Of a DNA stretch of 64,000 nucleotides, positions 54,954-64,000 are shown one piece after another. Position numbers and translations under genes: made by a program. How positions within the stretch are numbered: position 1 is the stretch's first letter; each line of letters opens with the position of its first letter. The notes under the pieces are model-generated. The model had not been told where the DNA came from, made no database searches, and was given only the letters and a program-made list of their open reading frames with translations. This DNA comes from Marinobacter segnicrescens (lineage in GTDB: Bacteria; Pseudomonadota; Gammaproteobacteria; Pseudomonadales; Oleiphilaceae): positions 133,342 through 197,341 of the forward strand of contig NZ_FOHZ01000004.1 of the NCBI RefSeq assembly GCF_900111555.1, given 5' to 3'.

Positions 54954-55358
54954 ATGAACGGTTTGCAGGCCTATCAGCGCGTAAACACCCAGACCAGCAT
55001 CACCGATGCGGATCCCCACAAGCTGATCCAGCTGCTGTATAACGGGGCTCTGGAGCGCATCAACATGGCCAAGGCGAAGATCCAGCAGAAGGACTACGGC
55101 GCCAAGGCCCAGCTGATCAACAAGGCCATCGAGATTGTCGGCGGCCTGCGCAGCTTCCTGGACTTCGAGAAGGGCGGCGAACTGGCCCTGCGGCTGGAAG
55201 CCCTCTATGACTACATGGAGCGCACCCTGCTGGAAGCCAGCGCAAAGAATGATCTGGCCAAGCTGGATGAAGTGGCCAACCTGCTGCGTTCCGTCAAGGA
55301 AGGCTGGGATGGTATCCGTGAGGAAGTGTCCAGCCAGCAGGCGCAGGCCGTAGGCTGA
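54954..55358 (+). CDS. fliS: Flagellin export chaperone FliS
   Basis: 134 aa, four-helix cytosolic chaperone that keeps flagellin unfolded for export. Family start AYQRVNTQTSITDADPHKLIQLLYNGALERI is clear. It follows fliD by 82 bp in the same operon. No fliT is seen downstream. Confidence 0.93.
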   Translation: MNGLQAYQRVNTQTSITDADPHKLIQLLYNGALERINMAKAKIQQKDYGAKAQLINKAIEIVGGLRSFLDFEKGGELALRLEALYDYMERTLLEASAKNDLAKLDEVANLLRSVKEGWDGIREEVSSQQAQAVG

Positions 55359-55703
55359 TTTCGCTGTTCTAGCCACGGGAGAACACGGAAAGAAAAACCG
55401 AAAAGACAATAAGTTACTGGCCACTAAATCCACGAAATCCACGAAAAGCTATTTTTTAACTTTCGTGGATTTCGTGGATTTAGTGGCAAAGATTTTTCCT
55501 TGTTTTCTCTTTTTTCCGTGTTCTTCCGTGGATTCCGTGGCAAAAACCTTCTTTTCTCTACCTGGTCTTCCGCATCCGGTCGGCCAGACTTGCACCAATA
55601 GCCATTCCTCCTGCACTTCCGTACAATATGCGCCTTCTTTTCAGAGTCAGAAGACGGGGCGCAGCCTCGTTTTTTCGTTTTCGTGATTCGCAGGAGCAAG
55701 GGC
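55359..55703. other. Intergenic region between fliS and argG
   Basis: 345 bp, mostly the second copy of the long inverted-repeat element (55385-55545). The last 150 bp should hold the argG promoter, but no clear -35/-10 pair was picked. Confidence 0.5.
55385..55545. repeat. Long inverted-repeat element, copy 2
   Basis: Arms at 55420-55447 and 55461-55487 are inverted complements of the same units as copy 1. Left flank (GAAAGAAAAACCGAAAAGAC) and right flank (TTCCGTGTTCTTCCGTGGAT) are shared with copy 1. The two copies lie on either side of fliD-fliS in the same orientation. Confidence 0.85.
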
Positions 55704-56915
55704 ATGTCTGATATCAAGAAGGTGGTGCTGGCCTATTCCGGTGGTCTGGATACATCCGTGATCGTCCGCTGGCTGCAGGACACCTACAACTGTGAGGTGG
55801 TGACCTTTACCGCCGACATTGGTCAGGGCGAGGAAGTGGAGCCGGCCCGTGAAAAGGCCAAGGCCCTGGGCGTGAAGGAAATCTACATCGAGGACCTGCG
55901 AGAGGAGTACGTACGGGACTACGTGTTCCCCATGTTCCGCGCCAACACCATTTATGAAGGCGAGTACCTGCTGGGTACCTCCATTGCCCGCCCGCTGATC
56001 GCCCGCCGCCTCATCGAGATTGCCAACGAGACTGGCGCTGATGCCATCTCCCACGGCGCTACCGGCAAGGGTAACGACCAGGTGCGTTTCGAGCTGGGCG
56101 CCTATGCGCTGAAGCCCGGTGTGAAGGTAATCGCTCCCTGGCGGGAGTGGGACCTGAACTCCCGCGAGAAGCTGATGGCTTACTGCGACGAGCGCAATAT
56201 CCCGGTGGAGAAGAAAAAGGGCAAGAGCCCGTATTCTATGGATGCCAACCTGCTGCACATCTCCTACGAAGGCATCAACCTGGAAGACCCCTGGGCGGAA
56301 GCCGAGGAAGATATGTGGCGCTGGAGCGTTTCCCCGGAAGCCGCCCCGGACCAGCCGACCTACATTGAAGTGACCTACGAGAAGGGCGATATCGTCGCTA
56401 TCGACGGCCAGGCCATGAAGCCCCACGAAGTACTGGAGCACCTGAACAAGGTAGGCGGCGACAACGGTATCGGCCGTATTGATATCGTCGAGAACCGCTA
56501 CGTGGGCATGAAGTCCCGCGGTTGTTACGAAACCCCCGGCGGCACCATCATGCTGCGGGCCCACCGTGCCATCGAGTCCATCACCCTGGACCGTGAGGTT
56601 GCCCACCTGAAGGACAGCATCATGCCGCGCTATGCGGAAGTGATCTACAACGGCTACTGGTGGTCACCGGAGCGCGAAGCCCTGCAGGCACTGATCGACA
56701 AGACCCAGGAGTACGTCAACGGTACCGTTCGCCTGAAACTCTACAAGGGCAACGTGGATGTGGTTGGCCGCAAGTCCGAAGACTCCCTGTTTGACGAGAA
56801 GATCGCCACCTTCGAGGAAGACGAAGGCGCCTACAACCAGAAGGATGCGGAAGGCTTTATCAAGCTGAACGCCCTGCGGTTGCGGATTGCTGCGGGCAAG
56901 GGCCGGAAGCTATAA
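55704..56915 (+). CDS. argG: Argininosuccinate synthase
   Basis: 403 aa. ATP pyrophosphatase loop AYSGGLDTS (residues 10-18), then GNDQVRFE, and the family block [11 protein letters not shown] is present as [12 protein letters not shown]. It joins citrulline and aspartate using ATP in arginine biosynthesis. ATG 55704 is preceded by AGGAG. Length matches the usual 400-aa form. Followed by a large inverted repeat. Confidence 0.95.
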   Translation: MSDIKKVVLAYSGGLDTSVIVRWLQDTYNCEVVTFTADIGQGEEVEPAREKAKALGVKEIYIEDLREEYVRDYVFPMFRANTIYEGEYLLGTSIARPLIARRLIEIANETGADAISHGATGKGNDQVRFELGAYALKPGVKVIAPWREWDLNSREKLMAYCDERNIPVEKKKGKSPYSMDANLLHISYEGINLEDPWAEAEEDMWRWSVSPEAAPDQPTYIEVTYEKGDIVAIDGQAMKPHEVLEHLNKVGGDNGIGRIDIVENRYVGMKSRGCYETPGGTIMLRAHRAIESITLDREVAHLKDSIMPRYAEVIYNGYWWSPEREALQALIDKTQEYVNGTVRLKLYKGNVDVVGRKSEDSLFDEKIATFEEDEGAYNQKDAEGFIKLNALRLRIAAGKGRKL

Positions 56916-57448
56916 ATCCCGGTTGAGTCCCTCTCCCTCGAAGGGAGAGGGGTTGGGGTGAGGGTGGAGGCTTTAACTCCGTAGTCCGTCGCTTATCACC
57001 CTCACCCTGGCCCTCTCCCGTCCAGGGAGAGGGAACACCTGCCGTAAACTCTGCGGGGCAACCAGCCCAAATAAAAAAGGCCAACCCCATTCGGAGCCGG
57101 CCTGAGAACAACAAACAAGGAAAGTTCGAAACTGCCTGAAACAACACACAACGATGTCCCAAAATACCGATGGAGGTACTGCCCGGATCCTCCACCGTTG
57201 GGGGTGGATACTGCCAGGAGATACTGCCTGATTCCCCTGATCCACGTGTATAGAGTAAGCTCCCGCCCGCCCGAAGTCTGTTGAGCTTGTGTTTTCGTGT
57301 GTTACCGCGTGTTTCTGGTGTCCGGTCTCCTGAACTAACGCTTGTGTAATCGCGCCCCGGCGGGGTCGATGTGGAGGACGTTTGCCGCTATGCTATCGGC
57401 CATTCGTCAGCCCATACCAGAGGGCGATTCTTTGCAGGAGAAATCACC
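56916..57448. other. Intergenic region between argG and yajQ
   Basis: 533 bp. The first 120 bp hold the CCCTCTCCC inverted repeat (56929-57035). The rest shows no reading frame with a ribosome site and no clear RNA fold. Confidence 0.5.
56929..57035. repeat. CCCTCTCCC/GGGAGAGGG inverted-repeat element
   Basis: A 10-bp hairpin CCCTCTCCCT-CGA-AGGGAGAGGG (56929-56951) and a second similar one (about 57010-57033). Inner segments GGGTGAGGGTG and CACCCTCACCC are also inverted to one another, so the whole 107-bp block is a nested palindrome. It may end the argG transcript. Confidence 0.8.
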
Positions 57449-57931
57449 ATGCCTTCCTTTGATATCGTTTCCGAAATCGACATGCACGAAGTCACCAACG
57501 CCGTGGACCAGGCCAAACGGGAGCTGGGCAATCGCTGGGATTTCAAGAATGTGGAGGCGGATATCGAGCTGGATGATCAGACCATCACCATCAGTGCCGA
57601 GCAGGAGTTCCAGCTGGAGCAACTGATGGACATGCTGCGTATGGCCTTTGCCAAACGGAACATTGATACCCGCGCCATCGATGATGACGGTGAAAGCAAG
57701 GCCGGCAAGCTGGTGAAGAAGCACCTGAAGCTCCGCCAGGGCATCGAGACCGACCAGGGCAAAAAGATCGTCAAGATGATCAAGGACGCCAAGATGAAGG
57801 TCCAGGCCAGCATTCAGGGTGACAAGGTCCGTGTGACTGGCAAGAAGCGTGATGATCTGCAGGAAGTCATTGCCATGCTAAGGGACTCGGACCTTGAACT
57901 GCCGCTGCAGTTCAACAACTTCCGCGACTGA
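57449..57931 (+). CDS. yajQ: YajQ family nucleotide-binding protein
   Basis: 160 aa, cytosolic, DUF520. [25 protein letters not shown]...RWDFK is the family start; the end [10 protein letters not shown] is typical. In some gammaproteobacteria YajQ-type proteins bind cyclic di-GMP. AGGAG lies upstream of ATG 57449. The next gene begins 25 bp after the stop. Confidence 0.93.
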   Translation: MPSFDIVSEIDMHEVTNAVDQAKRELGNRWDFKNVEADIELDDQTITISAEQEFQLEQLMDMLRMAFAKRNIDTRAIDDDGESKAGKLVKKHLKLRQGIETDQGKKIVKMIKDAKMKVQASIQGDKVRVTGKKRDDLQEVIAMLRDSDLELPLQFNNFRD

Positions 57932-57956
57932 CCGGAGCTTCGCCATCTTTCCCCGT

Positions 57957-59333
57957 GTGGACTCCGTCTGGCTGAAGGAAACGGTCTATACCTTCACCCG
58001 CTGGCAGGTGATTGCCCTGTTGTTTCTGGGTTTTTCCGCCGGCCTGCCTTTTCTGCTGGTGTTTTCCACGCTGAATGCGCGGCTGGCGGATGTGGGGGTA
58101 GAAACCGCCACCATCGGCTTCTTCAGCTGGCTGGGTATTACCTATTCCATCAAAGTGTTCTGGGCGCCGGTGGTGGACCGCCTGCGGTTGCCCGTGCTGG
58201 ACCGGTTACTGGGCAAGCGCCGCAGCTGGATCTTCCTCGCCCAGGCTGGCATTGCCACAGGGCTGTTCCTTATGGCCACCGTGGATCCGGTGGTCGCTCC
58301 GGAAATGATGGCCCTGTTCGGATTACTGGTGGCCTTCTCCTCTGCGACCCAGGATGTGGCTATCGACGCCTACCGGATTGAAATCGCGCCGGAGCGCCTG
58401 CAGGCGGCACTGGCATCCACCTACATCTTCGGTTACCGGCTGGCCTTGCTGGTAGCCGGTGCGGGCGCGTTATACCTGGCGGAATTCTGGTCCTGGACCG
58501 TGTCCTACCAGGTGATGGCCTTGCTGGTGGGCGTGGGGATGCTGACGGTACTGGTTGTCCGGGAGCCGGTGGTCAATCATTTTGAAGCGGCTGCGGATAT
58601 CGCCCACCGGGTACAGGCTGAAGCCGAGCGGCGAGCCCATTTGCCCATGGGGCTGGCGAAACTGGCGGGCTGGTTCTCCGCGGCGGTGGCTGGCCCGTTT
58701 CTCGATTTTTTCCAGCGTTACCGGGAGCTGGCGTTACTGATCCTGCTGACGGTTGCCGTCTACCGTATCTCTGACATCGCCATGGGCGTGATGGCCAACC
58801 CGTTCTACCTGAACTTTATGGGCTTCTCGAAGACCGAGGTGGCGGATGTCACCAAGGTATTTGGCTTCTTTATGACCATTGCCGGCTCCATGGTGGGGGG
58901 TGTGATGGTCGTTCGTTACGGTGTGCGGACAATCCTTGTACTGGGCGCAGTAATGACTGCGGCAACCAATCTGCTGTTTGTCTGGCTCGCCCAGATGCCG
59001 CCGGATATTGTGACCCTGGCCGTAGTGGTCAGTGCGGACAACCTCAGTGGCGGAATCGCCAATGTCGCGCTGATTGCCTGGCTGTCGAGCATGACCAGTG
59101 CGTCCTTCACGGCCACGCAGTATGCCCTGTTCAGCTCCCTGATGACCCTGCCTGGCAAATTCCTGGGGGGCTTTTCCGGTATCGTGGTCGCCGACTTCGG
59201 CTACGCGGAGTTCTTCCTGGTGGCGGGCGCCATGGGTGTGCCGGCGATTCTGCTGTCCATGTACATGCTGAAAAACGGCCAGCGGCTGGATGAGCGGGCG
59301 CCGGTCAAGGACGCCAGCGAAACCGGCTCATAG
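57957..59333 (+). CDS. AmpG-like MFS transporter
   Basis: 458 aa, twelve predicted helices, inner membrane. VFWAPVVDRLRLPVLDRLLGKRRSWIFL and SSATQDVAIDAYRIE are hallmark AmpG blocks. AmpG carries anhydromuropeptides into the cytosol for cell-wall recycling. The start is uncertain: GTG 57957 is the first plausible codon after yajQ, but GGAG lies about 19 nt upstream of it; the frame is open to 57894 inside yajQ. It overlaps the convergent alkyltransferase-like gene by 29 bp. Confidence 0.85.
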   Translation: MDSVWLKETVYTFTRWQVIALLFLGFSAGLPFLLVFSTLNARLADVGVETATIGFFSWLGITYSIKVFWAPVVDRLRLPVLDRLLGKRRSWIFLAQAGIATGLFLMATVDPVVAPEMMALFGLLVAFSSATQDVAIDAYRIEIAPERLQAALASTYIFGYRLALLVAGAGALYLAEFWSWTVSYQVMALLVGVGMLTVLVVREPVVNHFEAAADIAHRVQAEAERRAHLPMGLAKLAGWFSAAVAGPFLDFFQRYRELALLILLTVAVYRISDIAMGVMANPFYLNFMGFSKTEVADVTKVFGFFMTIAGSMVGGVMVVRYGVRTILVLGAVMTAATNLLFVWLAQMPPDIVTLAVVVSADNLSGGIANVALIAWLSSMTSASFTATQYALFSSLMTLPGKFLGGFSGIVVADFGYAEFFLVAGAMGVPAILLSMYMLKNGQRLDERAPVKDASETGS

Positions 59334-59613
59334 CCACCCGCCCATTAATAACCTCGACGCCCTCGTTTTCGAGCAGGGATTTCTGCCGCTCAAAGGTCTC
59401 CGAGCCTTCCTGAAAGGCGATCTGGCCGGTATTGCGGATCACCCGGAACCAGGGTACGGAATGCCCGTTCGGTAACCTGCCCAATGCCTTCCCGACAAAT
59501 CGCGCCTGTCGCGCCAGGCCTGCCATATCAGCCACCTGACCATAACTCGCAACGTGCCCGGGCGGGATCGCCAGCACCACTTGCCAGATTTTCTGTTCCC
59601 GGGTTGGTTCCAT
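59305..59613 (-). CDS. Alkyltransferase-like protein (MGMT family, no catalytic Cys)
   Basis: 102 aa. The O6-methylguanine-DNA methyltransferase fold (GHVASYGQVADMAG, ARFVGKALGRLPNG) ends in P54-W55-F56-R57-V instead of the active PCHRV. The replaced Cys puts it among the ATL proteins, which bind O6-alkylguanine and flag it for nucleotide excision repair. The motif is usually PWHR; here His is Phe. It converges with and overlaps the AmpG-like gene. Confidence 0.85.
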   Translation of the reverse strand: MEPTREQKIWQVVLAIPPGHVASYGQVADMAGLARQARFVGKALGRLPNGHSVPWFRVIRNTGQIAFQEGSETFERQKSLLENEGVEVINGRVAMSRFRWRP

Positions 59614-59781
59614 AAGGTAATGGTCCGCCTGAACTTGAAGTTTCCAACTTTGCCCTGATGGTAATGGAAGCCGGGTGTCCGGGCTATGAGCCGTGCCCGG
59701 GTTTCCAGATCACGTTGAATTGCCATGCCGCCTGTGCCTGGCTGTAAAGTAATCGTTGGGGTGAGCCCCGGGAGGCATCGA

Positions 59782-60288
59782 TTGCCGGTATTTGTCTTTC
59801 TATTCATCGTAATGCCCATTGCGGAGATGGCGGTGTTGATTCAGGTGGGCACGATGATCGGTGTACTACCGACAATTGGCCTGGTTCTGTTGACTGCCGT
59901 GATTGGCGCGGCGCTGCTCAAACAGCAGGGGCTGGCCACACTGACCCGGGCAAATCAGCGTCTCAACAGTGGCGAACTGCCGGCAAGGGAAGTGGCGGAG
60001 GGCCTGATCCTTGCCGTTGGTGGTGCCTTGCTGCTGACCCCGGGTTTTATTACCGACACCGTCGGTTTCCTCTGCCTGATCCCGGGCACACGTCACTGGT
60101 TCGTACATCAGGCCATGAAGCGCATGGTGGTCCGTGGACAGAGCAGCAGCTTCTTTTTTACTTCCGGCGGCGGTGATCCCTTTGGTGGGCAGGGGCCTTT
60201 TGGTCGTCGCCCCGGCGGGGAAGATCCCATTGAGGGTGAGTACCGGGATGAGACCGAGCGGGACCACGATCGCATCGAAAAAAAGTAA
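59782..60288 (+). CDS. fxsA: FxsA family membrane protein
   Basis: 168 aa. Three to four membrane helices (about 4-25, 29-48, 75-100) and a cytosolic tail rich in Gly, Asp and Arg. GGALLLTPGFITDTVGFLCLIPGTR is the FxsA signature. TTG 59782 is the start because GGGAGG lies 6 nt before it; a distant ATG at 59725 has none. In E. coli FxsA eases exclusion of phage T7 by the F plasmid. It commonly sits before groES, as here. Confidence 0.88.
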   Translation: MPVFVFLFIVMPIAEMAVLIQVGTMIGVLPTIGLVLLTAVIGAALLKQQGLATLTRANQRLNSGELPAREVAEGLILAVGGALLLTPGFITDTVGFLCLIPGTRHWFVHQAMKRMVVRGQSSSFFFTSGGGDPFGGQGPFGRRPGGEDPIEGEYRDETERDHDRIEKK

Positions 60289-60308
60289 AAAAAATTTTGC
60301 CCGGGGTG

Positions 60309-60333
60309 TTGAAAACCAAACTGCGACCCCCAT
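60309..60333 (+). promoter_or_regulatory. Sigma-32 heat-shock promoter of groES-groEL
   Basis: TTGAAA (60309-60314), 13-nt spacer, CCCCAT (60328-60333), against CTTGAAA-N11-17-CCCCAT. It lies about 115 bp upstream of groES. Confidence 0.8.
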
Positions 60334-60449
60334 TAACGTCTCACAAGTTCGCTGCGGGCAGATAATCATCTGCAAAACAGAGGGTTAACTGCCCCGGCTT
60401 TTAACGCAACGTCATTGTCAAAGACAGTCTGACACTGGAGAAACCGAGA

Positions 60450-60740
60450 ATGAAAATTCGTCCGCTTCACGACCGTGTTGTCGTACGCCGTAAGGAAGAA
60501 GAAGAGAAAACTGCCGGTGGTATCGTGCTGCCCGGTAATGCCAAGGAAAAGCCGTCTCAGGGCGAGGTAGTGGCTGTAGGTAACGGCCGTATTCTCGAGA
60601 ACGGTGAGACCCGCGCGCTGGCGGTCAAGGCAGGTGACACAGTGGTTTTCGGCCAGTACGCCGGTAACACCGTCAAGATCGACGGTGAAGAACTGCTGAT
60701 CATGAGCGAGAACGAAATCTACGGTGTGCTTGAGGGCTGA
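60450..60740 (+). CDS. groES: Co-chaperonin GroES
   Basis: 96 aa, forms the seven-member lid of the GroEL cage. [28 protein letters not shown] is the standard start, with the mobile loop at about 17-32. It is 88 bp before groEL and shares its heat-shock promoter. Confidence 0.97.
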   Translation: MKIRPLHDRVVVRRKEEEEKTAGGIVLPGNAKEKPSQGEVVAVGNGRILENGETRALAVKAGDTVVFGQYAGNTVKIDGEELLIMSENEIYGVLEG

Positions 60741-60822
60741 GGCCTGCCGCAAACCGGATCACGCATTCAATCCGATTGTTTGCTGAACACTTCAGACGAT
60801 TGGCTTAATCGAACAGGAATAG

Positions 60823-62472
<1,650 letters not shown>

Positions 62473-62527
62473 TCAGCCCGCCCGGCACCTGAGGCATTGC
62501 TTAGCTACAAGGCGGTGCCTGCCCCAA

Positions 62528-62563
62528 AACCCCGCATGGGACTCTCCCCTGCGGGGTTTTTTT
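62528..62563 (+). terminator. Rho-independent terminator of groES-groEL
   Basis: AACCCCGCA and TGCGGGGTT arms around a 13-nt loop, followed by a run of T residues. Confidence 0.9.
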
Positions 62564-62704
62564 GTGTTTCATGTTTTCTCATCGTGTGGCAGTTAACGTA
62601 GAATGCCCCGGGTGGCCTTCAACCTGTGAATCAATGACATAAAGTTGGTGCAGGTTGCTGCCATAATTCAGGAAACAGGGATTCGCCGTGGCGCCCGAAT
62701 AACG

Positions 62705-63499
62705 ATGACAGATTCATCCAACCGATCCTTTATCAGACCTGCCAAGGTGATCCTCCTGGTATTGCTGGCGCTGCTTGTCTATGGCGTTGCCCTGGTGGTC
62801 TGGCTGCCGGCAGGCTGGGTCTGGGCGCAGGCGTCGTCTCATATCCAGCTGCCCCCGGGGATTTCTGTGCAACAGGTGTCCGGCACGCTCTGGAGCGGCG
62901 CTGCCCGGGTTGACGTGCAGCGCAAACCCGTCCGGGTAGACTGGCAGTTAGCCTGGCCTGATGTTATCGGATTGCGCCAGCCGGTGGCGCTGAGCCTTGA
63001 GACGGTGTCATCCAGGGTAGATGGAAACCTGACGCTGGGTTGGCCCGGGTCCCTGGTGGCAGATCTGTCCGGCCGCCTGCATGTTCCCGAGTTTGCTGAC
63101 GTCATTCGTCAGAGCGGTGGTGCCCTGCTGGAAGGCGATGTGGTCATAGACCGGTTACGAGTGACAATGGCTGACAGGAGACTGGACAGCGCTGCCGGCC
63201 TGGCGCGCTGGCCTGGTGGCAATGTCAGCTGGCCAATGGGGGATCGTCGCCAGAGCGCGGTGTTCCCCCCAATGCAGGCGACCTTGACAGACTCCACCAG
63301 CGGCCTCTTGCTCAGAGTCAGTGAGCAAGGCAAGGCTGAGCCGGCGGCCGAAGCCAGCCTGGCGTTAAATGGAATGATGGATATCCGGGTGTACAAGCGC
63401 ATGGTGGATTTGGCAGGTCAATCCTGGTCCGGCGCGGCACAGCCGGGTGATGTCATTTTTCAGGTCCAGCAACCGTTACTGCCAGGAGGACGATTCTGA
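62705..63499 (+). CDS. gspN: Type II secretion system protein N
   Basis: 264 aa. One N-terminal membrane helix (about 14-35) with a periplasmic body. LPPGISVQQVSGTLWSGAA and WPDVIGLRQPVALSLE are family blocks. GspN is a minor inner-membrane part of type II secretion. ATG 62705 lacks a strong ribosome site, but the conserved region starts here. Its stop overlaps the gspC start by one base. Confidence 0.88.
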   Translation: MTDSSNRSFIRPAKVILLVLLALLVYGVALVVWLPAGWVWAQASSHIQLPPGISVQQVSGTLWSGAARVDVQRKPVRVDWQLAWPDVIGLRQPVALSLETVSSRVDGNLTLGWPGSLVADLSGRLHVPEFADVIRQSGGALLEGDVVIDRLRVTMADRRLDSAAGLARWPGGNVSWPMGDRRQSAVFPPMQATLTDSTSGLLLRVSEQGKAEPAAEASLALNGMMDIRVYKRMVDLAGQSWSGAAQPGDVIFQVQQPLLPGGRF

Positions 63500-64000
63500 T
63501 GCCCCGGTCGCAACGGGCACGTGTGCCGGCATGGATTCCGCGGTGGCTGGCCAATCTGTTGCTGGCGGGGCTGGTGGTATACCTGGCCATTGTCCTGGGG
63601 TGGCTGACCTGGCAGGCGTTATGGAATGAACAGGGTATCGCGCCGTTGTATCAGTCTGGCTCGCCGGCCGCTAGCGGGGGCGCTTCAGTGAACGCACCGT
63701 TGGCGAGTTTCGAACTGTTCGGCCGCCCGACCAGCACCCAGCCGATTGCAAGGTCGGTGCGGGAGAGTGCTCCGGAAACCACTTTGCGGCTGTCGCTTGA
63801 AGGCGTGCTGGTAGCGGCGCAGCCTGAGAACTCCGGTGCTATAGTCACAAGCGGAGGTAACGTTACTGCCCATTATAGGGTGGGTGACGTCTTGCCAGGT
63901 AATGCGGAACTTGTCGAGGTAGAGCCCGGGCGTATACTGATCCGGCGTCAGGGAGCCTATGAGTCGCTGACGTTCGACGACGATTTTGAGGGGACTGAAC
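63499..64000 (+). CDS. gspC: Type II secretion system protein C (partial, runs off the window)
   Basis: The first 167 codons are seen; no stop before the window ends. N-terminal membrane helix (about 17-40) followed by the periplasmic homology region: FELFGRPTS, LRLSLEGVLVAA and YRVGDVLPGNAELVEVEPGRILIRRQGAYESL. GspC links the inner-membrane platform to the GspD secretin. The TGATG overlap with gspN shows an operon that should continue rightwards with further gsp genes. Confidence 0.9.
   Translation, partial: MPRSQRARVPAWIPRWLANLLLAGLVVYLAIVLGWLTWQALWNEQGIAPLYQSGSPAASGGASVNAPLASFELFGRPTSTQPIARSVRESAPETTLRLSLEGVLVAAQPENSGAIVTSGGNVTAHYRVGDVLPGNAELVEVEPGRILIRRQGAYESLTFDDDFEGTE

Overview
The window looks like a stretch of chromosome from a marine, motile gammaproteobacterium of the Marinobacter type. 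This is inferred from the G+C-rich coding style, sigma-54 and sigma-28 flagellar promoters, a BCCT osmolyte carrier, a glucosylglycerate compatible-solute cluster, a type II secretion locus and the protein families seen; no database was searched. There are 53 protein genes (the last runs off the right edge), one clear pseudogene, one tRNA-Pro(GGG) and one TPP riboswitch. I see no insertion sequence, prophage or CRISPR array.

Region 1 (46-15642) is the most unusual part: a nucleobase-like catabolic and uptake island. It holds three metal-dependent amidohydrolases (one dihydroorotase-like, one cytosine/SAH-deaminase-like, one 8-oxoguanine-deaminase-like), two Fe(II)/2-oxoglutarate oxygenases that resemble fungal thymine 7-hydroxylase, an alpha/beta hydrolase, a zinc nucleoside deaminase, a WrbA-like flavoprotein, a ferritin-like/rubredoxin fusion, two complete NMT1/THI5-type ABC importers and the scar of a third binding protein. 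Seven 16-bp partial palindromes close to the E. coli RutR box (YTGACCA-NN-TGGTCAR) lie just upstream of seven transcription units here. This suggests one pyrimidine-responsive TetR-type regulator, encoded outside the window, controls the whole island.

Region 2 (15699-33498) is mixed housekeeping: tRNA-Pro, a membrane-anchored FMN glutamate-synthase-like protein, the thiamine importer thiBPQ under a TPP riboswitch, a BCCT transporter, a three-gene operon (aspartic-protease lipoprotein, inactive-transglutaminase/7TM protein, RimK-like ATP-grasp ligase), rmuC, an exported TPR-like protein, an enoyl-CoA hydratase, class I fumarase and SelO.

Region 3 (33610-43244) encodes what looks like a closed glucosylglycerate cycle: D-glycerate 3-kinase, a phosphatase, a GT81 synthase and a GH13 phosphorylase. 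It is followed by a queuosine-tRNA mannosyltransferase-like (DUF3524) protein, a PAS-GGDEF cyclase, a response regulator fused to a CheC-like domain, and exonuclease I.

Region 4 (43415-55358) is a flagellar filament locus: a TPR-methyltransferase and a 612-aa flagellin with near-identical sigma-54 boxes on the minus strand; an aldehyde dehydrogenase and an enoyl-CoA hydratase in between; then a second flagellin, flaG, fliD and fliS on the plus strand with two sigma-28 promoters. Palindromic repeats sit between these genes, including a duplicated element flanking fliD-fliS.

Region 5 (55704-64000) is core: argG, yajQ, an AmpG-like MFS carrier, an alkyltransferase-like protein, fxsA, groES-groEL with a sigma-32 promoter, and the start of a type II secretion operon (gspN, gspC).
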